This document shows positions 9,623 through 17,414 of a DNA stretch of 64,000 nt, piece after piece. This DNA is from Thioalkalivibrio sp. ALJ12 (GTDB lineage: Bacteria > Pseudomonadota > Gammaproteobacteria > Ectothiorhodospirales > Ectothiorhodospiraceae): positions 1,396,001 through 1,460,000 of the forward strand of contig NZ_KB899538.1 in assembly GCF_000378305.1 (NCBI RefSeq), written 5' to 3'. Within the stretch, counting starts at the first letter, position 1; every line of letters begins with the position of its first letter. The position numbers were made by a program, and so were the translations under genes. The notes below the pieces were generated by a model that saw nothing but the letters and a program-made list of their open reading frames with translations, made no database searches and was not told where the DNA came from.

Positions 9623-9955
9623 ATGGAAATTATGCAGGTGCAGGACGAACTGGTGGTCACGCGTCGTGTGGACGGCCTTCAGACCATGTCGCTGCGCGTG
9701 CTGGTGGATCAAAAGGGTGCGCTCAGCGTCGCCGTGGATCCAGTTGGTGCGCACCCGGGCAATTGGGTGTTCACGATCTCTGGATCGGCCGCGCGCTACG
9801 CGCTCGATGACCCCAAGGTGACAACCGATCTGACGATCGGCGGCATCATCGACCAGTGGGACGATGGTGGCAGGAAAGCGGAAGGGTCGACGAACAAGGC
9901 TGGACAAGACCAGACCGATGCACAGCGCTCTGCTGGTACCCACAAGGCGGCTTGA
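9623..9955 (+). CDS. csoS4B: Carboxysome shell vertex protein CsoS4B (BMC-P), with extended C-terminal tail
   Basis: Second BMC-P pentamer subunit. The core (residues 1-83) parallels CsoS4A: MEIMQVQDELVVTRR, VAVDPVGAHPGNWV, TISGSAARYA, GGIIDQW. I chose the ATG at 9623, four bases after the csoS4A stop, because GGAGGAG at the end of csoS4A serves as its ribosome site; the frame could be extended 17 codons upstream but that would overlap csoS4A. The last 27 residues form a polar, charged tail (KAEGSTNKAGQDQTDAQ) that makes the protein about 110 residues instead of the usual 80-85. Confidence 0.94.
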   Translation: MEIMQVQDELVVTRRVDGLQTMSLRVLVDQKGALSVAVDPVGAHPGNWVFTISGSAARYALDDPKVTTDLTIGGIIDQWDDGGRKAEGSTNKAGQDQTDAQRSAGTHKAA

Positions 9956-9999
9956 GCGTCATTTTAATTGGAAAAACTGTAACTCCAGGAGAAAGAGAA

Positions 10000-10299
10000 A
10001 TGGCAACTGAACGTTTTGGTGTGGCGCTGGGCATGATCGAGACCCGTGGTCTGGTGCCGGCGATTGAAGCCGCTGATGCAATGACCAAGGCCTCTGAAGT
10101 GCGCCTGATTGGTCGCCAGTTTGTCGGTGGTGGCTACGTGACCGTGCTGGTCCGTGGCGAGACCGGTGCCGTGAACGCCGCCGTGCGTGCCGGTGCGGAT
10201 TCCTGCGAGCGTGTGGGTGACGGCCTGGTGGCTGCGCACATCATTGCCCGCGTGCATTCCGAAGTGGAAAGCATCCTGCCCGAGCAGGTTGAAAAGTAA
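10000..10299 (+). CDS. csoS1: Carboxysome major shell protein CsoS1 (BMC-H), copy 1
   Basis: Hexameric BMC-domain protein that tiles the shell facets and whose central pore passes small anions. 99 residues; the core ALGMIETRGLVPAIEAADAM and the pore/strand RQFVGGGYVTVLVRGETGAV are family signatures. SD CCAGGAGAAAGAG precedes the ATG. Preceded by a short AT-rich stretch (9958-9985) that could hold an internal promoter, which would fit the high demand for this subunit. Followed by two near-identical paralogues; the paralogues differ mainly at their ends. Confidence 0.97.
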   Translation: MATERFGVALGMIETRGLVPAIEAADAMTKASEVRLIGRQFVGGGYVTVLVRGETGAVNAAVRAGADSCERVGDGLVAAHIIARVHSEVESILPEQVEK

Positions 10300-10330
10300 T
10301 TCATCAGTAACGCTTGATAGGAGTTAAGTA

Positions 10331-10624
10331 ATGGCTAGCGAAAACTTTGGTGTGGCCCTCGGCATGATCGAGACCCGTGGTCTGGTCCCGGCGATTGAAG
10401 CTGCCGATGCGATGACCAAGGCCTCGGAAGTGCGCCTGATCGGTCGTCAGTTCGTCGGTGGCGGTTACGTGACCGTTCTGGTGCGTGGCGAGACCGGCGC
10501 TGTGAACGCTGCGGTGCGTGCCGGCGCGGATTCCTGCGAGCGTGTGGGTGACGGCCTGGTGGCTGCGCACATCATTGCCCGTGTGCATTCCGAGGTGGAA
10601 AACATCCTCCCGGAAAAGCCGTAA
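10331..10624 (+). CDS. csoS1: Carboxysome major shell protein CsoS1 (BMC-H), copy 2
   Basis: 97 residues, nearly identical to copy 1 through the whole BMC core, ending NILPEKP. It forms facet hexamers. SD AGGAGTTAAGTA lies just before the ATG, 31 bases after copy 1. Which of the CsoS1A/B/C names applies cannot be settled from order alone, so the generic symbol is used. A small GCGGCG/CGCCGC hairpin (10631-10648) follows in the gap to copy 3. Confidence 0.97.
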   Translation: MASENFGVALGMIETRGLVPAIEAADAMTKASEVRLIGRQFVGGGYVTVLVRGETGAVNAAVRAGADSCERVGDGLVAAHIIARVHSEVENILPEKP

Positions 10625-10692
10625 GTCCCTGCGGCGGATAAACGCCGCCGTGGCTGATCGGCCCGGCGGCCCGTTTGTAAAAGAGGTTAGCA

Positions 10693-11007
10693 ATGGCGAG
10701 CGAAATTTCTGGTGTGGCCCTGGGCATGATCGAGACCCGTGGTCTGGTGCCGGCAATTGAAGCGGCGGATGCGATGACCAAGGCCTCGGAAGTGCGCCTG
10801 ATCGGTCGTCAGTTCGTCGGTGGTGGCTACGTGACGGTTCTGGTGCGTGGCGAGACCGGTGCCGTGAATGCGGCGGTGCGTGCCGGTGCGGATTCCTGCG
10901 AGCGTGTGGGCGACGGCCTGGTGGCTGCGCACATCATTGCCCGTGTCCACTCCGAAGTGGAAAGCATCCTGCCGAAGGCCCCGACGGCCGACGGCTCGGC
11001 CAGCTGA
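10693..11007 (+). CDS. csoS1: Carboxysome major shell protein CsoS1 (BMC-H), copy 3, longer C-terminus
   Basis: 104 residues; same BMC core as copies 1 and 2 but with a longer Ala/Ser-rich tail (PKAPTADGSAS). In Halothiobacillus the third paralogue (CsoS1B) is likewise the one with a C-terminal extension, so this is the likely CsoS1B equivalent. SD AAGAGGTTAGCA precedes the ATG. High DNA identity among the three copies suggests ongoing gene conversion. Confidence 0.96.
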   Translation: MASEISGVALGMIETRGLVPAIEAADAMTKASEVRLIGRQFVGGGYVTVLVRGETGAVNAAVRAGADSCERVGDGLVAAHIIARVHSEVESILPKAPTADGSAS

Positions 11008-11017
11008 GGCAACCTCG

Positions 11018-11443
11018 ATGGCGGATCCGCGGATCGTGGGTTACCTGAACCGCGCGGTGGCGCATGAGCTGTCCGCGGTTCAGCAGTATCTGGCCCAGGC
11101 GCGATTGACGGCGATGTGGGGCATGAGCGATGTCAGCGAATGCCTGCGTCGGGACGCCCAGGAGGAACTGGACCATGCGGATCGATTCATGACCCGCATG
11201 TTTCACCATGGGGTTGCCCCCAACGGGAGCCAGCTGGCACCCGTGCGGCTGGGGCGCTCGATGGCCGAATTGCTGGAGCGCAACCGCGAACTGGAGATGG
11301 AAGCCGTGCGCCTGTATGACGAGGCGGCGGTCTACTGTCGGCGCGTGGGTGCGGTGGCCGATGCCGAGTTGTTCGAGAGGATCCTCGAGGAAGAACTCGA
11401 ACATGTGCGCGAGATCGACGCACAGGAAGTCGCGGCCCGCTAG
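11018..11443 (+). CDS. Bacterioferritin-like protein of the carboxysome operon
   Basis: 141-residue ferritin-like four-helix protein of the type regularly found after csoS1 in alpha-carboxysome loci. Di-iron type ligands are visible as E-x-x-H pairs: EELDHAD at about residue 48 and EEELEHVRE at about 130, with HELSAVQQYL in helix 1. The ATG at 11018 is chosen because it follows the csoS1 copy-3 stop by 10 bases; the longer open frame would run through csoS1. A role in iron handling or redox control at the carboxysome is inferred. Confidence 0.88.
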   Translation: MADPRIVGYLNRAVAHELSAVQQYLAQARLTAMWGMSDVSECLRRDAQEELDHADRFMTRMFHHGVAPNGSQLAPVRLGRSMAELLERNRELEMEAVRLYDEAAVYCRRVGAVADAELFERILEEELEHVREIDAQEVAAR

Positions 11444-11475
11444 GGGTACGCCTGTCCAACGTTCTGGAGTAGTAC

Positions 11476-11757
11476 ATGGCGGATAGCGATCTCGTGGTGC
11501 CGGCCGGCTGGGAGCCGGGCAAGGGCTCCTCGGCGACCATCAGCAAGCAGTTCACCTTCGACCGTTACGGCATCACGCGCGAGTTTCTCGATCGGGTAGC
11601 CGAGTTGTCGGAGGAGGATGGCTATCATCCCAATATCAGTTTCGGTACGACGTATGTGAACATCACCATTGATGCGCGCGACGGCGACCGGATTGGCGAG
11701 GCGGATCAGCGTTTCGCGCAAGAGGTGGATCGGCTGGCCAGCGAAACGACTGGCTGA
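11476..11757 (+). CDS. acRAF: Rubisco assembly factor acRAF (pterin dehydratase-like fold)
   Basis: 93-residue protein with a pterin-4a-carbinolamine dehydratase-like fold: FDRYGITREFLDRVAELSEE helix, then GYHPNISFGTTYVNITI strands. True dehydratases carry a double-His motif; here only one His remains (YHP), as in the acRAF group, which acts as a chaperone for form IA Rubisco folding and not as an enzyme. It lies between the bacterioferritin-like gene and mcdA, its normal place. Confidence 0.9.
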   Translation: MADSDLVVPAGWEPGKGSSATISKQFTFDRYGITREFLDRVAELSEEDGYHPNISFGTTYVNITIDARDGDRIGEADQRFAQEVDRLASETTG

Positions 11758-11821
11758 CCGACCATCACGTCAGAGTCCACGAACTGGACCCGTCCGGTTC
11801 CTGGCCCTAGGAGGCTGATAC

Positions 11822-12457
11822 GTGGGTTCCCGGGTATTCGCGGTAGTCAATCAGAAGGGGGGTACCGGCAAGACCACCCTCTCCATGAACCTCGCCGCCG
11901 GTCTGGCGCGCCGAGGACGCACCCTGGTGGTCGATGCGGATCCGCAGGGATCGGCCGGCCAGTGGGCGCGCATGTCCTCGGACGACCGTCCCTTTCCGGC
12001 CTCCGTGTTCGCCGTCGCGGGTCCGCTGGATCGCGAACTCAAGGCGCTGCGCAAGGATTACGATCACATCGTGGTGGACTGCCCGCCGACCCTGGAGGGT
12101 GGTGCGGTGACTGCCGCGCTCGCGGGCTCGGATGTCGTGTTGATCCCTGTTCTGCCATCCCCCGTTGATCTTTGGGGCAGTGTGCGGATGGGGCGCGGTC
12201 TGGAGGAGGCGCAGATGAAGAACCGGTCGCTGCGCCCCTATGTCGTGATCAACCAGCTCGAGGTCCGCAGTGCGCTGTCGCGTGCGATGAAGCATGCACT
12301 GATGGAGATCGACATCCCCGCCCTGGAGCAGTCGCTCCGCCGGCGGGCCATCTACCGGCGTTCCGCGCTGGAAGGCTGTTCCGTGTACGACCTGGGCAAA
12401 CCGGGCGAACCGGCGGCCGAGGAGATCGAAGCCATCATCGAGGAGGTGTCGCAATGA
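11822..12457 (+). CDS. mcdA: Carboxysome positioning ATPase McdA (ParA family)
   Basis: 211-residue ParA/MinD-type ATPase that coats the nucleoid and distributes carboxysomes along the cell. Deviant Walker A KGGTGKTT at about residues 11-18 with the signature lysine, switch I region DADPQGSAGQW at about 39, Walker B VVDCPPT at about 81. GTG start with strong SD TAGGAGG. It overlaps mcdB by an ATGA junction, showing translational coupling of the pair. Confidence 0.93.
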   Translation: MGSRVFAVVNQKGGTGKTTLSMNLAAGLARRGRTLVVDADPQGSAGQWARMSSDDRPFPASVFAVAGPLDRELKALRKDYDHIVVDCPPTLEGGAVTAALAGSDVVLIPVLPSPVDLWGSVRMGRGLEEAQMKNRSLRPYVVINQLEVRSALSRAMKHALMEIDIPALEQSLRRRAIYRRSALEGCSVYDLGKPGEPAAEEIEAIIEEVSQ

Positions 12458-12882
12458 GCAATCTGCAAGACAAGCTGGCGGCCGGTGTGCGCAGCGCCCG
12501 GGAAGACCAGAACAAGGACAGCAATGCTGCGTCGGATAACGCGCTGAAGAAAGACACCAGCACGACCCCTGCGAGCGCGCAAACGCATCAGGCGGCCAGC
12601 ACCAAGGCAGCCGCAACGAAAAAGGCCGCGACGCCCAAAAGCACGGCGCGCAAGACGGCGACCCGCAAGGCCTCTACGACCAAGCGCAAGGCCCCGGCCA
12701 AAAAGCCGGCCGCACAGGCCACACGCAAGACGTCCGCCACGAAGCCGGCGGCCAAGAAGTCCAGCGGCTCTGGCGCCAGCCGCGGAGGTCGCACCACCGC
12801 CGAGCTCAATCCGGGCAAGGCGAAGGCGACGGCCGACGAGCCGTGGAAGAACCTGCACCCGAATCGTATCTGGCCGGACTGA
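12454..12882 (+). CDS. mcdB: McdB-like carboxysome adaptor protein (alpha type)
   Basis: 142 residues, almost wholly disordered: an N-terminal acidic/polar segment, then a Lys/Ala/Thr-rich middle (about 50-115) reminiscent of histone H1-like tails, then a short C-terminal motif ending NRIWPD. Alpha-type McdB proteins recruit McdA and bind carboxysomes, and an invariant C-terminal tryptophan is needed for this; W140 fits. It overlaps mcdA by four bases. Called from position and composition, since such sequences give little similarity signal. Confidence 0.82.
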   Translation: MSNLQDKLAAGVRSAREDQNKDSNAASDNALKKDTSTTPASAQTHQAASTKAAATKKAATPKSTARKTATRKASTTKRKAPAKKPAAQATRKTSATKPAAKKSSGSGASRGGRTTAELNPGKAKATADEPWKNLHPNRIWPD

Positions 12883-12897
12883 GTCAGGGCGTTTCGG

Positions 12898-12946
12898 GGC
12901 CGGGGCTGGGCGGGGTGCTGGGCATCCCGTCCCCCGGCCTTTTTTG
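12898..12946 (+). terminator. Rho-independent terminator closing the carboxysome operon
   Basis: Stem GGCCGGGG (12898-12905) / CCCCGGCC (12932-12939), with further G/C pairing inside, followed by six T. It separates mcdB from cbbQ, so cbbQO is probably transcribed from its own promoter or by read-through. Confidence 0.85.
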
Positions 12947-12963
12947 ATTGAGGAGTCTGGGCA

Positions 12964-13767
12964 ATGCAAGACGATCTGCGCGATCACCTGATCACGGAAG
13001 AGCCGTATTACCAGCCGGTCGCGGACGAGATCGAGCTGTACGAGGCGGCGTATTCGGTGCGCATGCCGATGATGCTGAAGGGGCCGACGGGCTGCGGGAA
13101 GACCCGCTTCGTCGAGCACATGGCCTGGAAGCTCGGCAAGCCGCTGATTACGGTCGCCTGTAACGAGGACATGACGGCTTCCGATCTGGTCGGGCGTTAT
13201 CTGCTCGATGCCGATGGCACGCGCTGGCAGGACGGTCCGTTGACCCTGGCCGCGCGCCACGGGGCGATCTGCTACCTCGACGAGATTGTCGAGGCCCGGC
13301 AGGACACCACGGTAGTGATCCACCCGTTGACCGACAATCGCCGCGTGCTGCCGCTGGAAAAGAAGGGCGAGATGGTCCAGGCGCACGCGGATTTCCAGGT
13401 CGTCATTTCCTACAACCCGGGTTATCAGAGCCTGATGAAGGATCTGAAGCAGTCGACCAAGCAGCGCTTCGGCGCGCTGGATTTCGACTACCCGGATCAC
13501 GAGACCGAGGCGAAGATCGTCGCTCACGAGGGCAAGATCAACGAGGAGATGGCCGGCAAGCTGGTCAGCGTGGCCGAGCGCGCGCGCAACCTGAAGGGCC
13601 ATGGCCTGGACGAGGGCATCTCCACCCGCATGCTGGTCTACGCCGCCTCGCTGATCGCCAAGGGCGTGGAGCCGCTAGGCGCCTGCCGCATGGCGCTCGT
13701 GCGGCCGATCACCGACGATCCGGACATGCGCGACGCGCTGGATTCGGCCGTCACCACGTTCTTCTAG
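12964..13767 (+). CDS. cbbQ: Rubisco activase AAA+ subunit CbbQ
   Basis: 267-residue MoxR-type AAA+ ATPase. Walker [11 protein letters not shown] at about residue 41; Walker B-like CYLDEIVEA at about 102; sensor-type SYNPGYQ at about 144. With CbbO it forms the CbbQO motor that removes inhibitory sugar phosphates from Rubisco active sites. SD TGAGGAG precedes the ATG. CbbO follows after 25 bases. Confidence 0.96.
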   Translation: MQDDLRDHLITEEPYYQPVADEIELYEAAYSVRMPMMLKGPTGCGKTRFVEHMAWKLGKPLITVACNEDMTASDLVGRYLLDADGTRWQDGPLTLAARHGAICYLDEIVEARQDTTVVIHPLTDNRRVLPLEKKGEMVQAHADFQVVISYNPGYQSLMKDLKQSTKQRFGALDFDYPDHETEAKIVAHEGKINEEMAGKLVSVAERARNLKGHGLDEGISTRMLVYAASLIAKGVEPLGACRMALVRPITDDPDMRDALDSAVTTFF

Positions 13768-13792
13768 CGCACCGCGCGGCGTACCCGTACCG

Positions 13793-16114
13793 ATGAGCGT
13801 TCATCTGGAGGACTACCAGGACCTCCTCGACGATCTGGGAAACCACGCCACCGAGGTGCTGGAAAGTTCCTGGCAGGAGGCCAGCCGTGCCTTCAGCGCC
13901 AGTGGGCTTAAGCGTTACTACCTTGAAGGGGCCCGCAGTCTCCAGGCCCTGGGGCGCGGTTCCGAGATGGTCGTGGCCTTCGTGCAGGAGGCGCCTGCAC
14001 TGGCCCAGGAACTGGGCGAGGATGCCGTTGCGGAACTGCTCGGTTCCGCGATCAAGATGTACTCCAAGACCTCCGCGGCGGTCATCACCCTGGTGATCGA
14101 GACTAGCCCGGTCGCGGCCCAGCGGCTTGGCGACTATTCGCTGTTCGAGGGGTATCTGCGCCTGCTGGATAACCTGCTGGGGCAGGCGCCGCGTGGTGTG
14201 CGGCCGATGCTGGAACACCTGGATGAGCTGCTGACCCACCTGACGCTGGGCGGTCTTCGGCGCTGGGCGACGTGGGGCGCGCAGGCGCACCGCACGGACC
14301 TGGAGGGCCAGATTGCCTACTTCGGTCTGGAGTCGCCGGAGTCACGCTCGGTGTTCCAGAAGGAGCGCCGCGGCACCCTGTTCGTGGACGTGCAGCGGCG
14401 TATCAACCTCTACTTGCGCTCGCTGTGGGCACGCGATTTCTTCATGCGCCCGACCAGTGGCGACTTCGAGTCGCGCGAGGGGTATCGCCCCTACATCGAG
14501 GGCTTCACGATCTTCCTGCCGGACGCCTACGACGATGTCGAGGGCCTCACCGGGCTGGATCTGTATCGCGCGGCGGCCGCGCACGCGGCATCCCATGTGG
14601 TGCATACCCGCGAGATGCAGCCGGACGAGGGGCCTCGGGGCGTGGTCGGCATCCTGACCGAGCTGTTCGAGGACGCGCGTATTGAGGCCCTGGCGATCGC
14701 GGCGTTCCCGGGCCTGCGCCAGATCTGGGTCCCGCTGCATACCGCCACGGCGGAGGATGGGGACACGGCGCAGGCAGTGCTGGCGCGCACCGCGCGCGCC
14801 TTGCTCGATCCGCAATACCACGACCCGCATGCATTCGTGCAGAAGGCGGTGAGCGCGTTTGCGGAACGCGTGGACGACCTTGAGGCCGCAGGGCTGGCCC
14901 GCGAGCTGGCCGAGGTGCTGGCACCCGAGTTTCCCGAGCAGGGCTACATGAACCCGGCCAAGGTCGCGCCGGATGTCCTCTATCGCGACGACAACCGCTA
15001 TCTCTGGAACTTCGGGCGCGAAGAGGAAGAGGCGGAGGTCCTGGCCGCGCATGGCTCCGGGCAGGAGCGTTTCTACGTCACCCCGATGCAGATGATCAAT
15101 ACGTTGGACGTGCCGAACGCCGGCGACGACGCCCAGCAGATCCTGGTGCTGGCGACCGAGTGGTTCCGCGACGGCGAAAACGAAAGCATCAACCAGCAGG
15201 AGGGCAAGGAGCCGATCTCGCTGCCGTTCCACTATCACGAGTGGGACTACCAGATGCAGCTGGAGCGGCCGCACTGGGTCACACTGCTGGAGCGGCGCCC
15301 GAAGAAGGGCGACATCGAGGAAATCGAGGCCATCTACGACAAGCACAAGCCGCTGGTCTCGCGCCTGAAATTCCTGATCGAGGCGATGCAGCCCCAGGGC
15401 GTTCAGCGCATGCGCAAGCAGCCGGAGGGCGACGAGCTGGACGTGAACGCGCTGGTCGAGGCCCAGATTGACGTCCGCATGCGGCGCCAGCCCGACGAGC
15501 GCATCTATGTGCGCAATCTGCGTCATGTGCGCGATCTCTCCGTGCTGGTGCTGCTGGATCTGTCGGAGTCGACCAACGAGACGATCGGCGACGGCGAGAC
15601 AACCGTGGTGCAACTGGCGCGCGAAGCGGCCACGCTGCTGTCCGGCGCGATCTCGCGCATTGGCGACCCGTTCGCGATCCATGGCTTCGCCTCCGACGGG
15701 CGCCACGACGTCGAGTACTACCGCTTCAAGGATTTCGACGCCCCGTTCGACGATACCGCGAAGGCCCGCCTCGCCGGGATGCAGGGCCAGCTCTCCACCC
15801 GCATGGGGGCGGCCATTCGCCACGCCGGCCAGCAGCTGCACAACCAGGGCACGGCGAAGAAGCTGTTGCTGATCATCACCGACGGCGAGCCGGCGGATAC
15901 CGATGTGCGCGACCCGCAGTACCTGCGTCAGGATGCGAAGCGGGCGGTGGAGGAGGTTGGGCGCAAGGGGGTGTACACCTTCTGCATGAGCCTGGATCCG
16001 AACGCCGACGAGTACGTCGAGCGCATCTTCGGGGCCCAGCACTTCATGGTGCTGGACCAGATCGACCGGCTGCCGGAGAAGCTGCCGATGCTGTACGCGG
16101 GTCTCACGCGGTAA
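13793..16114 (+). CDS. cbbO: Rubisco activase adaptor CbbO (VWA domain)
   Basis: 773-residue partner of CbbQ. The large N-terminal region (1-550) is helical; the C-terminal von Willebrand A domain starts at about residue 580 with the MIDAS motif LLDLSESTNE (DxSxS) and a later TDGEPADTDVRD. In the known complex the VWA domain contacts Rubisco while CbbQ hexamers supply ATP-driven remodelling. The length is normal for the family. Confidence 0.96.
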   Translation: MSVHLEDYQDLLDDLGNHATEVLESSWQEASRAFSASGLKRYYLEGARSLQALGRGSEMVVAFVQEAPALAQELGEDAVAELLGSAIKMYSKTSAAVITLVIETSPVAAQRLGDYSLFEGYLRLLDNLLGQAPRGVRPMLEHLDELLTHLTLGGLRRWATWGAQAHRTDLEGQIAYFGLESPESRSVFQKERRGTLFVDVQRRINLYLRSLWARDFFMRPTSGDFESREGYRPYIEGFTIFLPDAYDDVEGLTGLDLYRAAAAHAASHVVHTREMQPDEGPRGVVGILTELFEDARIEALAIAAFPGLRQIWVPLHTATAEDGDTAQAVLARTARALLDPQYHDPHAFVQKAVSAFAERVDDLEAAGLARELAEVLAPEFPEQGYMNPAKVAPDVLYRDDNRYLWNFGREEEEAEVLAAHGSGQERFYVTPMQMINTLDVPNAGDDAQQILVLATEWFRDGENESINQQEGKEPISLPFHYHEWDYQMQLERPHWVTLLERRPKKGDIEEIEAIYDKHKPLVSRLKFLIEAMQPQGVQRMRKQPEGDELDVNALVEAQIDVRMRRQPDERIYVRNLRHVRDLSVLVLLDLSESTNETIGDGETTVVQLAREAATLLSGAISRIGDPFAIHGFASDGRHDVEYYRFKDFDAPFDDTAKARLAGMQGQLSTRMGAAIRHAGQQLHNQGTAKKLLLIITDGEPADTDVRDPQYLRQDAKRAVEEVGRKGVYTFCMSLDPNADEYVERIFGAQHFMVLDQIDRLPEKLPMLYAGLTR

Positions 16115-16128
16115 ACGATACGTCGCGT

Positions 16129-17151
16129 ATGACTCAGTCCCCTACGCCAAAGGAGTCCGGTCTCCCGCAGGTGATGCTCAAGTCGGAGCTGCCGGCGCAC
16201 CTGATCCGGCATGCCACGCTGCGTCAGCTGCAGGTGTTCGAGGCGATCGTGCGCCTGGGGAGCTTTACCCGCGCGGCGGAAGAGCTGCATCTGACCCAGC
16301 CGACCGTCTCGATCCAGATCAAGAAGCTCTCCACGGCACTGGGGCTCCCGCTGTTTGAATACGTGGGGCGCAAGGCCTTCCCGACCGAGGTCGGGCTGCT
16401 GCTGTACGACACCTGCCGCGAGATGCTCGGCGCGCTGACCAACCTCGAGATGAAGCTGGCCGAGATGCACGGCCTCAAGCGCGGGCGTCTGCGTCTCGCG
16501 GTGATCACCACGGCGCAGTACTTCGCGCCCAGCATCCTCGGTCAGTTCGCCCGGCGGTATCCCGATATCGAGCTGTCGCTGGAGGTCAGCAACTTTGACC
16601 GGGTGCTGGAGCGGCTGTCGAACAACGACGACGACCTCTACATCATTGGGCATGTCCCCGAGCGGCTGACTGATGTCGCGGTGCACCCGTTCGCGCCCAA
16701 TCCGCTGGTGGTGATGGCCAGCCGCGACCACCCGCTGGTCGGCCGGCGCAATATCCCGCTCAAGGAGCTGGAGCAGGAGACGTTCCTGATGCGCGAACCC
16801 GGCTCGGGTATCCGCGAGGCGACGCTCAAGCTGTTCCAGGAGCACGGGATCAGCCCGCCCGTGCGCATGGAACTGGGCAGTAACGAGGCGATCAAGCAGG
16901 CGGTGATCGGTGGTCTGGGGATTGCCGTGCTGTCGCTGCACACCCTGAGTGCCGAGGGGGCCGAGGGCCCGGTGGCGCTGCTGGATGTCGAGCACTTCCC
17001 GATCCATCGCCAGTGGCACATCGTCTACCCGAAGAAGAAGGTCCTGTCCGTCGTCGCCCAGACCTTTCTCGACTTCGCCATCCAGGACGAGGCCCGGGTG
17101 CGCGGGCAGGTCGAGGACCTGCTGGCCGCGTTCAAGGCCCAGGCCGGCTGA
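16129..17151 (+). CDS. cbbR: LysR-type transcriptional regulator, CbbR-like
   Basis: 340 residues. Winged HTH at about residues 25-85 (RQLQVFEAIVRLGSFTRAAE, then LTQPTVSIQIKKL), followed by a type 2 periplasmic-binding-like effector domain (about 110-310). The first 24 residues are an extra leader before the HTH. It starts 14 bases after cbbO in the same direction, so it belongs to the cbbQO transcript, and it is not divergent from cbbL as cbbR often is. The CbbR call rests on this context and on the HTH; the target is presumably the AT-rich region before cbbL. Confidence 0.85.
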   Translation: MTQSPTPKESGLPQVMLKSELPAHLIRHATLRQLQVFEAIVRLGSFTRAAEELHLTQPTVSIQIKKLSTALGLPLFEYVGRKAFPTEVGLLLYDTCREMLGALTNLEMKLAEMHGLKRGRLRLAVITTAQYFAPSILGQFARRYPDIELSLEVSNFDRVLERLSNNDDDLYIIGHVPERLTDVAVHPFAPNPLVVMASRDHPLVGRRNIPLKELEQETFLMREPGSGIREATLKLFQEHGISPPVRMELGSNEAIKQAVIGGLGIAVLSLHTLSAEGAEGPVALLDVEHFPIHRQWHIVYPKKKVLSVVAQTFLDFAIQDEARVRGQVEDLLAAFKAQAG

Positions 17152-17184
17152 GTGGCGGCCATGACAGGCCCTGAGGGGTCCCTT

Positions 17185-17265
17185 GGGAAACGCTGATTGA
17201 TCGGCGTTTCCCTGCGGCACAGGGACGTGCCGCCGGAATCGACCGCCGTAGGCGGTTGATTCCGG
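17185..17265 (+). repeat. Three consecutive hairpins between cbbR and the SnoaL-like gene
   Basis: Three perfect or near-perfect hairpins abut: GGGAAACGC/GCGTTTCCC (17185-17212, 10-base loop), GCGGCAC/GTGCCGC (17214-17233) and a 15-bp stem with one G-T pair around a GTA loop (17233-17265). The first matches the terminal sequence of the repeat element at 53542-53823. No T-run follows. It could be a mobile palindromic repeat remnant that also serves as 3' end of the cbbR message. Confidence 0.65.
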
Positions 17266-17414
17266 AGCAAGCTGCAAACCCCTTTGCCCGTGCAAAGAGA
17301 TGCAAGACGATGCAGCGCCGCGTGCGCTGAGAAAGCCGGGATGGCTTTATTCAGCGCTTTCTTTAAAATTCACGTTTTACCCGGCCGCCATCGGCCCGAG
17401 TGGGAGAACGCGCA

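Noticed and set aside
14342-16042. 566-codon minus-strand frame opposite cbbO
   Set aside because: cbbO has VWA and MIDAS motifs on the plus strand; the antisense frame has none.
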